A DNA stretch of 64,000 nt from the NCBI GenBank assembly GCA_963772225.1, contig CAVYWD010000002.1, forward strand, positions 1,860,001-1,924,000, read 5' to 3'. This document shows, one piece after another, positions 44,521 through 54,247 of this stretch. Origin of the DNA: CAVYWD01 sp963772225 (GTDB lineage Bacteria; Myxococcota; Myxococcia; Myxococcales; UBA5297). The notes under the pieces are model-generated. The model did no database searches, was not told the origin of the DNA, and was given only the letters and a program-made list of their open reading frames with translations. Position 1 is the stretch's first letter. Each line of letters begins with the position of its first letter. Made by a program: the position numbers and the translations under genes.

Positions 44521-47179
44521 ATGAACCTGCCCGCTCGGAGGGCAGCCGGCCCGGCGCTGTATGGCCTGGCGGCGTTTGGCGCCCTGGTGGTTTTGGCCTG
44601 CCTCAAGCTAACCGACCCCTGGCTTCACGGGCACTTCTTCTTCCTTCCGCTGGTCGCGACGACGCTGTTTGCGCTCGCCTTCGGAACCGGGCCGGCGCTG
44701 GTGATGGCAACGCTGGTCACGCTGGGCATCTTCGTCTGGTTTCTGGAGCCCCGCGGCAATTTCTGGGTGGCCAACCGGCTCGAGCTCGTCTATCTCGCGT
44801 CCTTCTTCGCCGGCACCTCTTTCGTCGCGGTCGTCGCCGGGGCTCAGCGCCGAGGGCGCCTTCGGGCGCAAGCCATGGCGAACGCCCTGCGCGCCAGCGA
44901 GGATCGCCTGCAGCTCGCGACCGAGGGGGCCGAGCTGGGGGTCGCCGACTTCGACTTGGCGACGGGCCGCCAGCTCCTCTCGGTCGTCTCCCGGCGCCAC
45001 TTCGGGCTGCGCAATGGAGCAGAGCTCTCGCTCGACCTCCTCCCGCGCGAGCTGCGCCCCGGCACTCCCGCGAGCGACGGCGCGCGCGAAGAAGGAGGCC
45101 CGTCTCCAGCGCGCCGCGCCTTTGAGTTCCGCGTGCTCGATTCCGGCGGAGCCGCGCGAGCGCTGGCTCGCGGCCTGGACCTGCGAGGTCGGAGGGTCTT
45201 TGCGCCAGCCTGTCCGCCTGCTGGTCGTGACGCTCGATATCACCGAGCGCAAGCGCGCCGAGCGGAGGCTGCGCTCGAGCGAGGAGCGCTTCCGGAGTCT
45301 GGCCGAGGCCCTGCCGCAGCTCGTCTGGACCTTCGACGGCCGCGGAAAGGTCGAGTACGCGAACCGCCGCTGCGCCGAGTACTTCGGGCAAGCGGGGGAG
45401 AACCCGGACTGGCGCCCGGCGATACACCCGGACGACCTGGCGGCCACGGTCGAGCGCTTCCGGAGCGCGATGCGCGCCGGAGACGAGTACTCCATGGAGC
45501 ACCGCCTCCGCCGGGCCGACGGCGCCTACCGCTGGTTCCTTTGCCGCGCCTTTCCCCTGCGCGGCTCCTCCGGCCAAATCGCCCATTGGGTAGGCACCAG
45601 CACCGATATCCACGGCGCGAAGACGACCGAGCAATCGCTGCGCAGCAGCCAGGAGCGCTTGAAGCTCGCAACCGACGCCGCGGGTTTGGGCGTCTTCACG
45701 GTCGAGGCGGCGAGCGGCCGAATGGCCTTCGAGAGCGGCTGTCCTCGGCTCGGGGCGCCTCAGGCCCCCGTCGAAGAGCCGTTGACGACCGGCAACTTTC
45801 TCGAGCGATACGTCCACCCCGAGGACTCCGAGACCTTCCAGCGCGCCTACGCCGAGGCCACGGCCCCCGGCCGCGCGTTTCGGTGCACGGTCCGCGTGCG
45901 CCCGGCCGCCGAGTCCGGCTGGAGGCGAGTCGAGTTCAGCGGCCGCTTCGAGCGAAGCGCCGACGGCGCGCCGCAGCGGCTGCTGGCGGTCTGCAGCGAC
46001 GTGACCGAGCGCGTGCAGATGGAGGAGGCGCTGCGGGAGGCCGCGCGCCGAAAGGACGAATTCCTCGGGGTGCTCTCGCACGAGCTGCGCAACCCGCTCG
46101 CGCCCATCCGCAACAGCGCCTACCTGCTGAGCCGATGCGCCTTGGGCGAGCGCGCTCGGCGAGCCGCCTCGGTGATCGACCGGCAGGTGAGCCAGCTTTC
46201 GGCGCTGGTGGACGACCTCCTGGACGTCACGCGCATCACGCGCGGGAAGATCCGCCTGCGCTCCGAGCGGCTCGACTTCACGCACCTCGTCCGGCAGGCG
46301 CTCGACGACCTGCGCTCCGAGCTCCGGGACGGCGCCGTGGACGTCCGCGTCGAGCTCCCGGACGAGGCGCTTTGGCTGGACGGCGACTCGGCGCGCTTAG
46401 GTCAAATCCTCGGCAACCTGGTGAACAACGCGCTGAAGTTCACGCCGCCGGGCGGGGCCATCTTTGTCGGCGTGAGCCGCGACCCGGGCGCCCAGCGGCG
46501 CGCCGCGCTGGTCGTCTCCGATACCGGCGTCGGAATGGACGCCCAGACGCTCTCTCGCCTCTACGAACCCTTCGCACAGGCCGACCGCTCCCTCGACCGG
46601 AGCCGCGGTGGCCTGGGCCTGGGGCTCGCGCTGGTGAAGGGGCTCGTCGATCTGCATGGCGGCGACATCCAGGCGTTCAGCGAAGGGCCGGGCCGCGGGG
46701 CCCGATTCACGGTCCTGCTTCCGCTCGCCGACGGCGAGCGCGTGCCGCCTCCCGCGAAGCGGCCGGTCGCCGCCGCGCTCGGCCTGAGCCGAAGGGTCCT
46801 CATCGTCGAGGACAACCGCGACACGGCGGACACGCTCCGGGAGATCCTGCGCCTATCCGGCCACCAGGCCGAGGTGGCGTACGACGGCCGCCGCGGCCTG
46901 GAGATAGCGCGCGCGCTCCGCCCGCACGTGGTCCTGTGCGACGTCGGCCTGCCGGACCTCGACGGCTACGCGGTGGCGCGGCAACTGAGGCGCGAGGCCG
47001 CGCTCTCCTCGGCGCTCCTGGTGGCGCTCACGGGGTACGCGCTGCCCGAGGACCGGCGCAGGGCGCTGGAGGCCGGCTTCGACCGCCACCTGTCCAAGCC
47101 CCCGGACCCGGAGGCCATCGCCGCGCTGCTGGACGAAGCGCCGGGCCCGGTGGATGAGGAGGCCGCGCCCTTGCCGTGA
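44521..47179 (+). CDS. Membrane hybrid histidine kinase, DUF4118-PAS3-HisKA-REC (single +1 frameshift)
   Basis: Reading through with one base removed from GATTC 45139-45143 gives 885 residues. Four N-terminal spans resemble the KdpD/DUF4118 membrane module (residues about 10-110). Three PAS/PAC units follow, and the kinase core has VLSHELRNPLAPIRNSAYLL, NNALKFTPPGG, DTGVGMD and GGLGLGLALVKG. The receiver has IVEDNRDTAD, CDVGLPDLDG and LSKPP. The restored join reads FRVLDPAEPRERWLAAW, a normal PAS-to-PAC passage. As written, the frame is lost at FRVLDS. It is a close paralogue of the soluble kinase at 20298. Cognate outputs are not visible. Confidence 0.85.
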
Positions 47180-47211
47180 AGGGCGACGCGCGCGGCGCCT
47201 CGGCCGGCGAT

Positions 47212-48550
47212 TTACTTCGAGCCGATGGTGATGGTGCCGTTGTTGTCGGCCGGGGCGAGGTCCGTCCAGAGCGCGGCGAGGGACTCGCCCACGAGCTGGG
47301 TCATCAGGTCGGTGCTCTGAATCATGGACGTAAAGGCCGCGGTGGCCGTCGCGCCCGGGCGCTCGTCGCCCGCGTAGTGGGCCATCATGGCGGGCACGAG
47401 CAGGCTCGTGACCCCGGTGAGCTGCGGGTCGACGAGGTTGTAGGGCGCCGCGGACAGCTGCGCCTTGGTGATTCCCGTGAGCCCGCTCGAAAGAAAGTCT
47501 TGGGAGAAGCTCACGAAGTCGGTCGGGTGCGAGGCGATGCTGGTCACGGTCGTGGTCGCGACGGCGAGCGTGCGGTTCTTGATGTCGAGGTCGACGGTCC
47601 GGTAGGGCGAAGGCGCCGTCACCAGCGACCCCGTCTCGATGTCGTGGAGAACCGAGGTCGTGAAATCCTTGAGGGCGATGTCGTTGGCGTGGAAGTGGCC
47701 GGTGAACACGACGTTCAAGCCGGCGTCGGCGAGCGTCTTCGAGACGGTCTGCCAGTCGGTGAGCACGTATTCCGGGAACTGAATCGACTGGCCCGTGTAA
47801 TGCTCGAGAATCCCATGGTGCATCATCCCGATGACCAGCTTGCCTTGGTCCTTGGCGGCTTTCACCTGGTCCAGCACCCAGGCCAGGGTGGTGGCCGAGA
47901 GCGCGCCTGCGGTCGTGGGCGTGCCGTTGGCGACGTTGTCCGCGTATTCGCAGGAGTCGATGGCGAGCACCCGCACGCCGGCCACGGGCTCCGCCACGTA
48001 GCTCAGCGAGTTGGGGTCGGTCGCCACGGCGTCGGCGTAGCCGTCATCCGCGTAGACCTGCCGGAACTCGGCGGGCGAAACCTGGGCGACGGGCGTGGGC
48101 GGCGAGGTCGTGTAGCTCAGCGCATGCGGGTTGTTGATGTCGTGGTTGCCGGGGATCACGAGGACCTTCTTGCCGCTGGCCCTCAGCGTCGCGAGCTTTT
48201 TGGCCATGAGCTCGTGATTCACCTTCTCGCCGTCTTTGGTCAAGTCGCCGGTGACCAGGACGAAGTCCAGCGACTGCGCCTGCAGGTCCGCCAAGGCGAC
48301 GTCCAGGGTTTCCTGGCTCTGGAGGAGCATCTTTCGAATCCTCGGCCAGGTAGGCGGTCAGCTCCGGGCTGCTCGCGCCGAGGGTGGCGGAATCGTAGAG
48401 GTGCGCGTCGCTGAAGACGGCGAACTTGGCGGACGTCGGCGGGGTCGTGCCCGCGTCCGAGGAGGAAGAGTTCTCCTTCTCGCATCCTAGAAGGCCGCAA
48501 GAGAGGGCGACGATCGCTAGCGCAGAGACAACCTTCGCGTGGCTTTTCAT
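47212..48550 (-). CDS. Calcineurin-like metallophosphoesterase lipoprotein (single +1 frameshift)
   Basis: With one base removed at GAATC 48336-48340 the product is a 445-residue lipoprotein. The signal ends SCGLLGC. All five phosphoesterase motifs are present: FSDAHLY, TGDLTKDGE, PGNHDINN, MMHHGILEH and GHFHAND. The restored passage reads AYLAEDRKMLLQSQETLDVA. As written, the first 70 residues and the catalytic remainder are in different frames. It would be an exported, membrane-anchored hydrolase of phosphoesters (nucleotides, phospholipids or teichoic-acid-like substrates are all possible). The start at 48550 has AGGACGC upstream. Confidence 0.82.
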
Positions 48551-48776
48551 TCGAAGCGTCCTAGGGAGCAGGCGTGGGGGCACAACGGCTGGGGGACCGT
48601 AGACGCGAATTGTGGCGCTCGTGTCAAAAGGAAGGTTACGATTCGGTGACGCATCGACCCCGCTCGGCAATTTGCGGGAGCCAGGCAGCGCCGGCCGCCG
48701 CGCGCGAATGCCGCTCGGTCTCCGGGGGGGGGCGATCGATGCGGCCGACGGCGGTCGCGCTCCGGCGACGCCCGAT

Positions 48777-50526
48777 CTACCGGTATCGGCCTTTGGAGAA
48801 TTCGATCGCCCTCTCGAACTCCGACCACGCGTGGGTTCGCGCCGTCGGCGACAGATTGTTGAGGCTGAATTGGTCGTACATCCAGGCCGCGGTTTCGCGC
48901 GTCTCGGACGAGACGTCCCGGAAGTGCTTTCTCGCCGCAAGGCCGATGAGGACCAACAGCGCCGGGGCGGCGACGCCGGACACTTGTTTCGTGCCGGAGC
49001 CCCAGTTCAACTTCCTGGAGTCCTTCGCGATGTCCTTGATCGCCGAAATGACTCCAGCCGTGGTCACCACCTCATTCGTCAACTTGAACTTCGCGTCCTG
49101 CGCCTCCGACTGGGCCCCTGCGACGAAGCACCCCAGCAGGAAAAAGAGATTGTCTGCGTTGGGGCGCTCCCTCCCGTCCTCTCCCCACGATTTCTTGGAG
49201 GTCGAGCTGCAAGTGGGCGCCGCCAGGAATGCCGCGCTCTTTTCCGCCTGCCCAGTAGGACCATTGGCGAACTTCTTGAAGAGCTCGGCAAGATACTGGA
49301 TGTTCTCGTGCTTGACGATCGTCGAGACTTTCTCCGGGTCCAGGTCGAGGTTGCGATCCCCGATGCCAGGTATGGCCGGCATGATCATGGCTTTGCAAAA
49401 GTCGGATAGAGCGGCCCCGCCTCCCGGTTTTCCGCGGAGTGAGCTGACGATCCCCACCGGGTCCGTCTCCAGCACCTTCTTCATCATGCCCAAGACCCGC
49501 GCCCTGTCCTCGTCGGTGAAGGTGGAGAGCGCCTTCGCGGCGATTTCGAATGCTGCGACCTTCTCCGGCGTGCTCTGGGTATTCATGGCCGATTCGAGGA
49601 CGCCGGTCGCCACCTTCGGGTCGCCGGTTTGCTCGGTGAACGGCACGGCCTTGTACTTGAGCCAGGGCAAAAGGTCCTTGGTGAATTGGTCGGGCGTCTT
49701 TCGCAGGTCGTCGAGCTGCTCCGGGGAGAGATACGACCAGGCTTCGGCGGCATCAGCCCCCTTCAGGTCATGAAGCGCGACCAGCGTCGCAAGCCTGCCC
49801 TCCGGCTCATCCAGGTCGGACTTGCCGTGATTTTCGGCGCTGTACGCCATCTCCTTGACGAAATCCTTCTTTTCTCTTGCCCCGGCGGAATTCAGGGCCG
49901 TCGCAAAGGGCGATTGCCCCTGGTTGTCGACCTGCACCAAGCGCGGAGCGTGCTCCGCGAGCTCGGCGTACAGGTTCCGCAAATTGGCTCCGGACAAGTG
50001 GGGCGCGATGGCGTTCAGAGATCGGCTTGTCGGCTTGATAGAGCGCCGACGTCTCGGCGAGCACTCGAAGGTCGCCGTTCTTGCGCAACTGCTCGAAGAG
50101 GTCGTTGACGGTGCCGTTCTCGATCGAGGACGAGATGAGCGCACGCAGCTCCTCCATCTTCTGACCACCCTTGAGCGTCGGCCTCGGGAAGTCGGTGTTG
50201 GGCTCCAAATATCGCTCGAGGTAGGCCAATTGGCCGCGTATCGTATTCAGCACCATGGCGTCCGGCAGCCGCTTGCCGGCGAACGGCGTGGGAGCATAGG
50301 GCTTCCGCTCGCGCGGCGGCGGTTTCATGTGATGGGCGGGGTCGTAGAGCGGGCAGAACTCGCTCTCCAGCGCGCAGCTGGCGTCGGTGCGCATCAATGA
50401 CTCGACCAGGGGCCGGAGGGACTTGGGCAATGTCTTGGACTTGCACGCCCCTTCTGCTCGCCATCGCTCGAGCAGGCGCCGGTCGGTCGTGATCGGAATA
50501 TCGGTGTTTTGCGTTCTCGGCGCCAT
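48777..50526 (-). CDS. Large hypothetical protein (single +1 frameshift)
   Basis: Joining two frames at about 50017-50023 gives a continuous 582-residue protein (ALYQADKP-ILNAIAPHLSGA). It is alpha-helical in character, with many Leu/Ala/Glu/Lys helices in the middle reminiscent of HEAT/armadillo solenoids. One hydrophobic segment near the C-terminus (VAAPALLVLIGLAARKHF) precedes a short soluble tail. Cys are few. GC content and codon bias are lower than those of the adjacent Calvin genes. No signal peptide and no known domain are recognised. The frame breaks right next to a GATC. The function is unknown. Confidence 0.7.
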
Positions 50527-50810
50527 GAAGGATCTCTCCGTAAGAGCAGGGGCAATGGCTCCCGCTGTTCTTTATCGGCAGGGACGCCGTCGGGTCGCGT
50601 GACGGAATGGAAACATTTGCGAGGCAAGGCGGCGAGCGCTGCGCGCTGCCTCCCCGGCGCTCGCCTGCGACCTCGACCGGCAAGTCGGCCTCGTCGGCTT
50701 AACATCAGCTTTTACTTATCTTTTGTGTCACAGACTCTGACTGTTCTTGATGGAAGGCCGACCCCACACTCCCTGGCAGGATGCGGCCACCCGCCGCCAA
50801 CGAGGGAACC

Positions 50811-52190
50811 TTGGACCAGTCCAACCGCTACGCCCGGCTCGACCTGAGAGAATCCGACCTGATCGCCGCCGGCCGCCACGTGCTGTGCGCCTACCACCTG
50901 CGCCCCAAGCCCGGGCACGACTTCCTGGCGACCGCCTCGCACTTCGCCGCCGAGTCCTCCACCGGGACCAACGTCGAGGTCTCCACCACCGACGACTTCA
51001 CGCGCGGGGTCGACGCGCTCGTCTACGAGATCGACCCGGCCCGCGAGCTCGCGAAGGTCGCCTACCCCCTGGCCCTCTTCGACCGCAACCTCACCGACGG
51101 CCGCGCCATGGTCGTCTCCTTCCTCACGCTGGCCGTCGGCAACAACCAGGGCATGGGCGACGTGGAGTACGCCAAGCTCCACGACTTCTACTTCCCCCCG
51201 AGCTACCTTCAGCTCTTTGACGGCCCCGCCTTGAACATCGCCGACCTGTGGCGCGTCCTGAACCGGCCGCTCGCCGACGGTGGCCTGGTGGTCGGCACCA
51301 TCATCAAGCCCAAGCTCGGCCTGCGGCCCCAAGCCTTCGCCGACGCCTGCTACCAGTTCTGGCTCGGCGGCGACTTCGTCAAGAACGACGAGCCGCAGGG
51401 CAACCAGGTGTACGCGCCGCTCAAAGAGACCATCGCGGCCGTGGCCGACGCCATGCGCCGCGCCCAGGACGCCACCGGCGAGGCGAAGATCTTCTCGGCC
51501 AACATCACCGCGGACGACCCGTTCGAGATGATCGCCCGCGGCGAGTACATCCTGCAGTCCTTCGGAGAGAACTCGCACCACGTGGCGTTCCTGGTCGACG
51601 GCTACGTCGCCGGCCCGGTGGGCGTCACCACCTGTCGGCGCCGCTTTCCGGGGCAATTTCTGCACTACCACCGCGCCGGCCACGGCGCCGTGACCAGCCC
51701 CCAGTCCAAGCGCGGCTACACCGCGCTCGTCCTCTCCAAGCTCGCGCGCCTCCTGGGCGCCTCCGGCATTCACACCGGCACCATGGGCTTCGGAAAGATG
51801 GAGGGCGAAGCCGAGGACCGCCGCATCGCGTACATGCTGGAGCGCGACAGCGCCGACGGCCCCTATTTCCACCAGGAATGGCTGGGCATGAAGGCCACGA
51901 CGCCCATCATCTCCGGCGGCATGAACGCCCTGCGGCTCCCCGGTTTCTTCTCGAACCTGGGCCACAGCAACGTCATCCAGACGAGCGGCGGCGGCGCCTT
52001 CGGCCACCGCGACGGGCCCACCGCCGGCGCGCGCTCGCTTCGCCAGGCGCGCGACGCCTGGCTCGCCGGCGTCGACCTCGTCGAATACGCCCAGGACCAC
52101 GCCGAGCTGCGCGGCGCCTTCCTCACCTTCCAGGCCGACGCCGACGCGCTCTTCCCCGGTTGGCGCGACAAGCTCAGGGCGGCCGCCTGA
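50811..52190 (+). CDS. cbbM: Form II RuBisCO large subunit (CbbM)
   Basis: This 459-residue protein carboxylates ribulose-1,5-bisphosphate in the Calvin cycle and works as a homodimer without small subunits. I start at the TTG 50811 (DQSNRYARL, preceded by GAGGGAACC). With this start the catalytic residues fall exactly at classical form II positions: Lys166 (TIIKPKLGL), carbamylated Lys191 (GGDFVKNDEP) and loop-6 Lys329 (GFGKMEG). ESSTGTNVEV, HYHRAGHGA and ISGGMNALRLPG are intact. An ATG at 50781 is the less likely start. It leads the cbbM-cbbF-cbbP-cbbT-tal operon. An AT-richer upstream segment (50700-50750) probably holds the promoter. No LysR-type CbbR gene is in the window. Confidence 0.97.
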   Translation: MDQSNRYARLDLRESDLIAAGRHVLCAYHLRPKPGHDFLATASHFAAESSTGTNVEVSTTDDFTRGVDALVYEIDPARELAKVAYPLALFDRNLTDGRAMVVSFLTLAVGNNQGMGDVEYAKLHDFYFPPSYLQLFDGPALNIADLWRVLNRPLADGGLVVGTIIKPKLGLRPQAFADACYQFWLGGDFVKNDEPQGNQVYAPLKETIAAVADAMRRAQDATGEAKIFSANITADDPFEMIARGEYILQSFGENSHHVAFLVDGYVAGPVGVTTCRRRFPGQFLHYHRAGHGAVTSPQSKRGYTALVLSKLARLLGASGIHTGTMGFGKMEGEAEDRRIAYMLERDSADGPYFHQEWLGMKATTPIISGGMNALRLPGFFSNLGHSNVIQTSGGGAFGHRDGPTAGARSLRQARDAWLAGVDLVEYAQDHAELRGAFLTFQADADALFPGWRDKLRAAA

Positions 52191-52222
52191 CCCGGGCTCG
52201 CCCGTCGCTCGCCCGCCTGCAT

Positions 52223-52246
52223 GGCGCGCGCAGAACCGCGCGCGCC
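52223..52246 (+). promoter_or_regulatory. Stem-loop between cbbM and cbbF
   Basis: GGCGCGCGC (52223-52231), loop AGAACC, GCGCGCGCC (52238-52246): a perfect 9-bp stem. CTGATAAGATCAG, a small palindrome, follows. There is no U tract. Such intercistronic structures often set a high RuBisCO-to-downstream mRNA ratio by protecting or partly terminating the cbbM message, which is the inferred role here. Confidence 0.5.
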
Positions 52247-52291
52247 TGATAAGATCAGCGGCTACCCTTCAGGCGACGGCAGGAGGCCGAG

Positions 52292-53341
52292 ATGTACGAC
52301 GGACGCGTGACCCTGACGCACTTCCTCGCCCGTGAGGAGCGGTCGCGGGCGGGCGGCCGCCGGGATGAGCTCGTCGTTCTGCTCAACGACCTGGCCACCG
52401 CCTGCAAGGCCATCGGGAACGCGGTCGCGCGGGGCCTGTTGGCGAACACCGACCCCGACCTGCCCCAGAAGGTCCAGGCGGCGGCGGACGACGTGATGAT
52501 CCGCTCGCACCTCTCTAATGGCCTCGTCGGCGGGATGTCGTCCAAGGATGCCGAGCGCTTTCAGGCCAGCCAGCAGCCGCGCAGCAGGTTCCTCCTGGTC
52601 TTCGACCCGCTCAACGGCTCCGCGAACCTGGACATCAACTTCGTCACCGGCACCATCTTCTCGGTGCTGCGCGCGCCGGCGATGGACCGGGAGCTCTCGG
52701 CCGAGGACTTCCTGCAGCCGGGGACCGAGCAGGTCGCCGCCGGCTTCTGCCAGTACGGCGCCTCGACTCGCCTGTTCCTCACCACCGGCGACGGCGTCCA
52801 CGGCTTCGCCCTCGACCGCGACGTGGGGGAGTTCACCCTCACGCACCCGCGCATCGCCATCCCCGCCGACGCCTCCACCTTCGCCATCAACACGTCCAAC
52901 GAGCGCTTCTGGGAGCCCCCGGTGAGGCGCTACGTCGAGGAGTGCCTGGCGGGGAGCACGGGGCCGCGCGGCCGAGACTTCGGCATGCGGTGGGTGGCCT
53001 CGCTGGTGGCCGAGGCGCACCGGCTGCTCACCCGCGGCGGCGTGTTCCTCTACCCCCTGGACGAGCGAACCCGCGAGCAGGGCGGCACGCTCTCGCTTCT
53101 CCACGAGGCGAACCCCATCGCCTTCCTCATCGAGCAGGCGGGCGGCGCCTCGACCACCGGCCGCAAGCGCGTTTTGGACGTGGTGCCCCAGAGCCTCCAG
53201 CATCGCTCGCCGTTCATCTTCGGCTCGAAGAACGAGGTCGAGCGCATCATCCGCTACCACCGCGACTACATCGAGGGCCGGGAGCCGGAGCGAAGCGATT
53301 CGCCGTTGTTCTCCAGCCGCTCGCTGTTCCGGAACCCTTGA
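52292..53341 (+). CDS. cbbF: Class I fructose-1,6-bisphosphatase-like protein (altered metal site)
   Basis: The 349-residue protein is a class I FBPase by overall sequence (FVTGTIFSVLR, CQYGASTRLFLTTGDGVHGF, GVFLYPLD, LLHEANPIAFLIEQAGGAST). Its place between cbbM and phosphoribulokinase fits FBP/SBP dephosphorylation in the Calvin cycle. Two usually invariant metal-site regions are changed. The typical GMASEE reads GMSSKD (Lys85-Asp86), and the typical DPLDGSSN reads DPLNGSAN, with Asn108 where a metal-binding Asp is expected. The later metal-binding Glu (HEANP) is kept. It may be a modified enzyme or a catalytically poor paralogue. Confidence 0.85.
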   Translation: MYDGRVTLTHFLAREERSRAGGRRDELVVLLNDLATACKAIGNAVARGLLANTDPDLPQKVQAAADDVMIRSHLSNGLVGGMSSKDAERFQASQQPRSRFLLVFDPLNGSANLDINFVTGTIFSVLRAPAMDRELSAEDFLQPGTEQVAAGFCQYGASTRLFLTTGDGVHGFALDRDVGEFTLTHPRIAIPADASTFAINTSNERFWEPPVRRYVEECLAGSTGPRGRDFGMRWVASLVAEAHRLLTRGGVFLYPLDERTREQGGTLSLLHEANPIAFLIEQAGGASTTGRKRVLDVVPQSLQHRSPFIFGSKNEVERIIRYHRDYIEGREPERSDSPLFSSRSLFRNP

Positions 53342-53349
53342 GGCAATCC

Positions 53350-54225
53350 ATGTCCGTCAAGCACCCAATCATCGCCATCACCGGCTCGTCGGGCGCCGGG
53401 ACGACCTCGGTGACCCGGACCTTCCAGCACATCTTCCGCCGCGAGAAGATCAACGCCGGCATCATCGAGGGCGACTCGTTCCACCGCTTCAATCGCGCCG
53501 AGATGAAGGCCGCCATCGCCGAGGCCGCCAAGAAGGGCAACAACCACTTCACCCACTTCGGCCCCGAGGCCAACCTCTTCGAGGAGCTCGAGTCCCTCTT
53601 CCGAGACTACGCCAAGACAGGCGCCGGCCGGGTCCGCAAGTACCTCCACAACGAGGAGGAGGCCGCGCCCTACGGCCAGGAGCCCGGCACCTTCACCGCC
53701 TGGGAGGACCTGGCGCCGAACACCGACCTGCTCTTCTACGAGGGGCTCCACGGCGCGGTGGTCACCGACAAGGTCAACGTGCCCCGGCACGCCGACCTCG
53801 TCGTCGGGGTGGTGCCCATCATCAACCTCGAATGGATCCAGAAGCTCAACCGCGACCGCGCCGCGCGCGGGTACACCACCGAGGCGGTGGTGGACACCAT
53901 TTTGCGGCGAATGCCCGATTACGTGAATTACATTGTCCCTCAATTCTCGCGCACCCATATCAATTTCCAGCGCGTTCCGACGGTGGACACCTCCAACCCG
54001 TTCATCGCCCGGTTCATCCCCACCGCCGACGAGAGCTTCGTCATCATTCGCTTCGGCAACCCCCGGGGCATCGACTTCCCGTATTTGCTCACGATGATCC
54101 ACGACGCGTTCATGTCGCGGCCCAACATCATCGTGGTCCCCGGCGGGAAGATGGAGCTGGCGATGCAGCTCATTTTCACCCCCCTCATTCTGCGGCTCAT
54201 CGAGAACCGCAAGCGCGTCCTTTAA
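53350..54225 (+). CDS. cbbP: Phosphoribulokinase
   Basis: The 291-residue bacterial class I phosphoribulokinase makes RuBP from ribulose-5-phosphate and ATP. It has a P-loop ITGSSGAGTTSVTRTF, then EGDSFHRFNR, HFTHFGPEANLFEELESLFR and FYEGLHGAVVTD with the Asp/Glu catalytic region. The conserved PTVDTSNPF and C-terminal block follow. The ATG at 53350 follows GAGGCAATCC, 8 bases after the FBPase stop, so co-transcription is clear. Length is typical for proteobacterial enzymes. Confidence 0.96.
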   Translation: MSVKHPIIAITGSSGAGTTSVTRTFQHIFRREKINAGIIEGDSFHRFNRAEMKAAIAEAAKKGNNHFTHFGPEANLFEELESLFRDYAKTGAGRVRKYLHNEEEAAPYGQEPGTFTAWEDLAPNTDLLFYEGLHGAVVTDKVNVPRHADLVVGVVPIINLEWIQKLNRDRAARGYTTEAVVDTILRRMPDYVNYIVPQFSRTHINFQRVPTVDTSNPFIARFIPTADESFVIIRFGNPRGIDFPYLLTMIHDAFMSRPNIIVVPGGKMELAMQLIFTPLILRLIENRKRVL

Positions 54226-54247
54226 GCCTCAAGGAGAAAAGCCCCCA

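Noticed and set aside
50781..50810. ATG at 50781 as RuBisCO start
   Set aside because: It adds ten residues without family similarity. The TTG at 50811 places Lys166, Lys191 and Lys329 exactly at form II positions.
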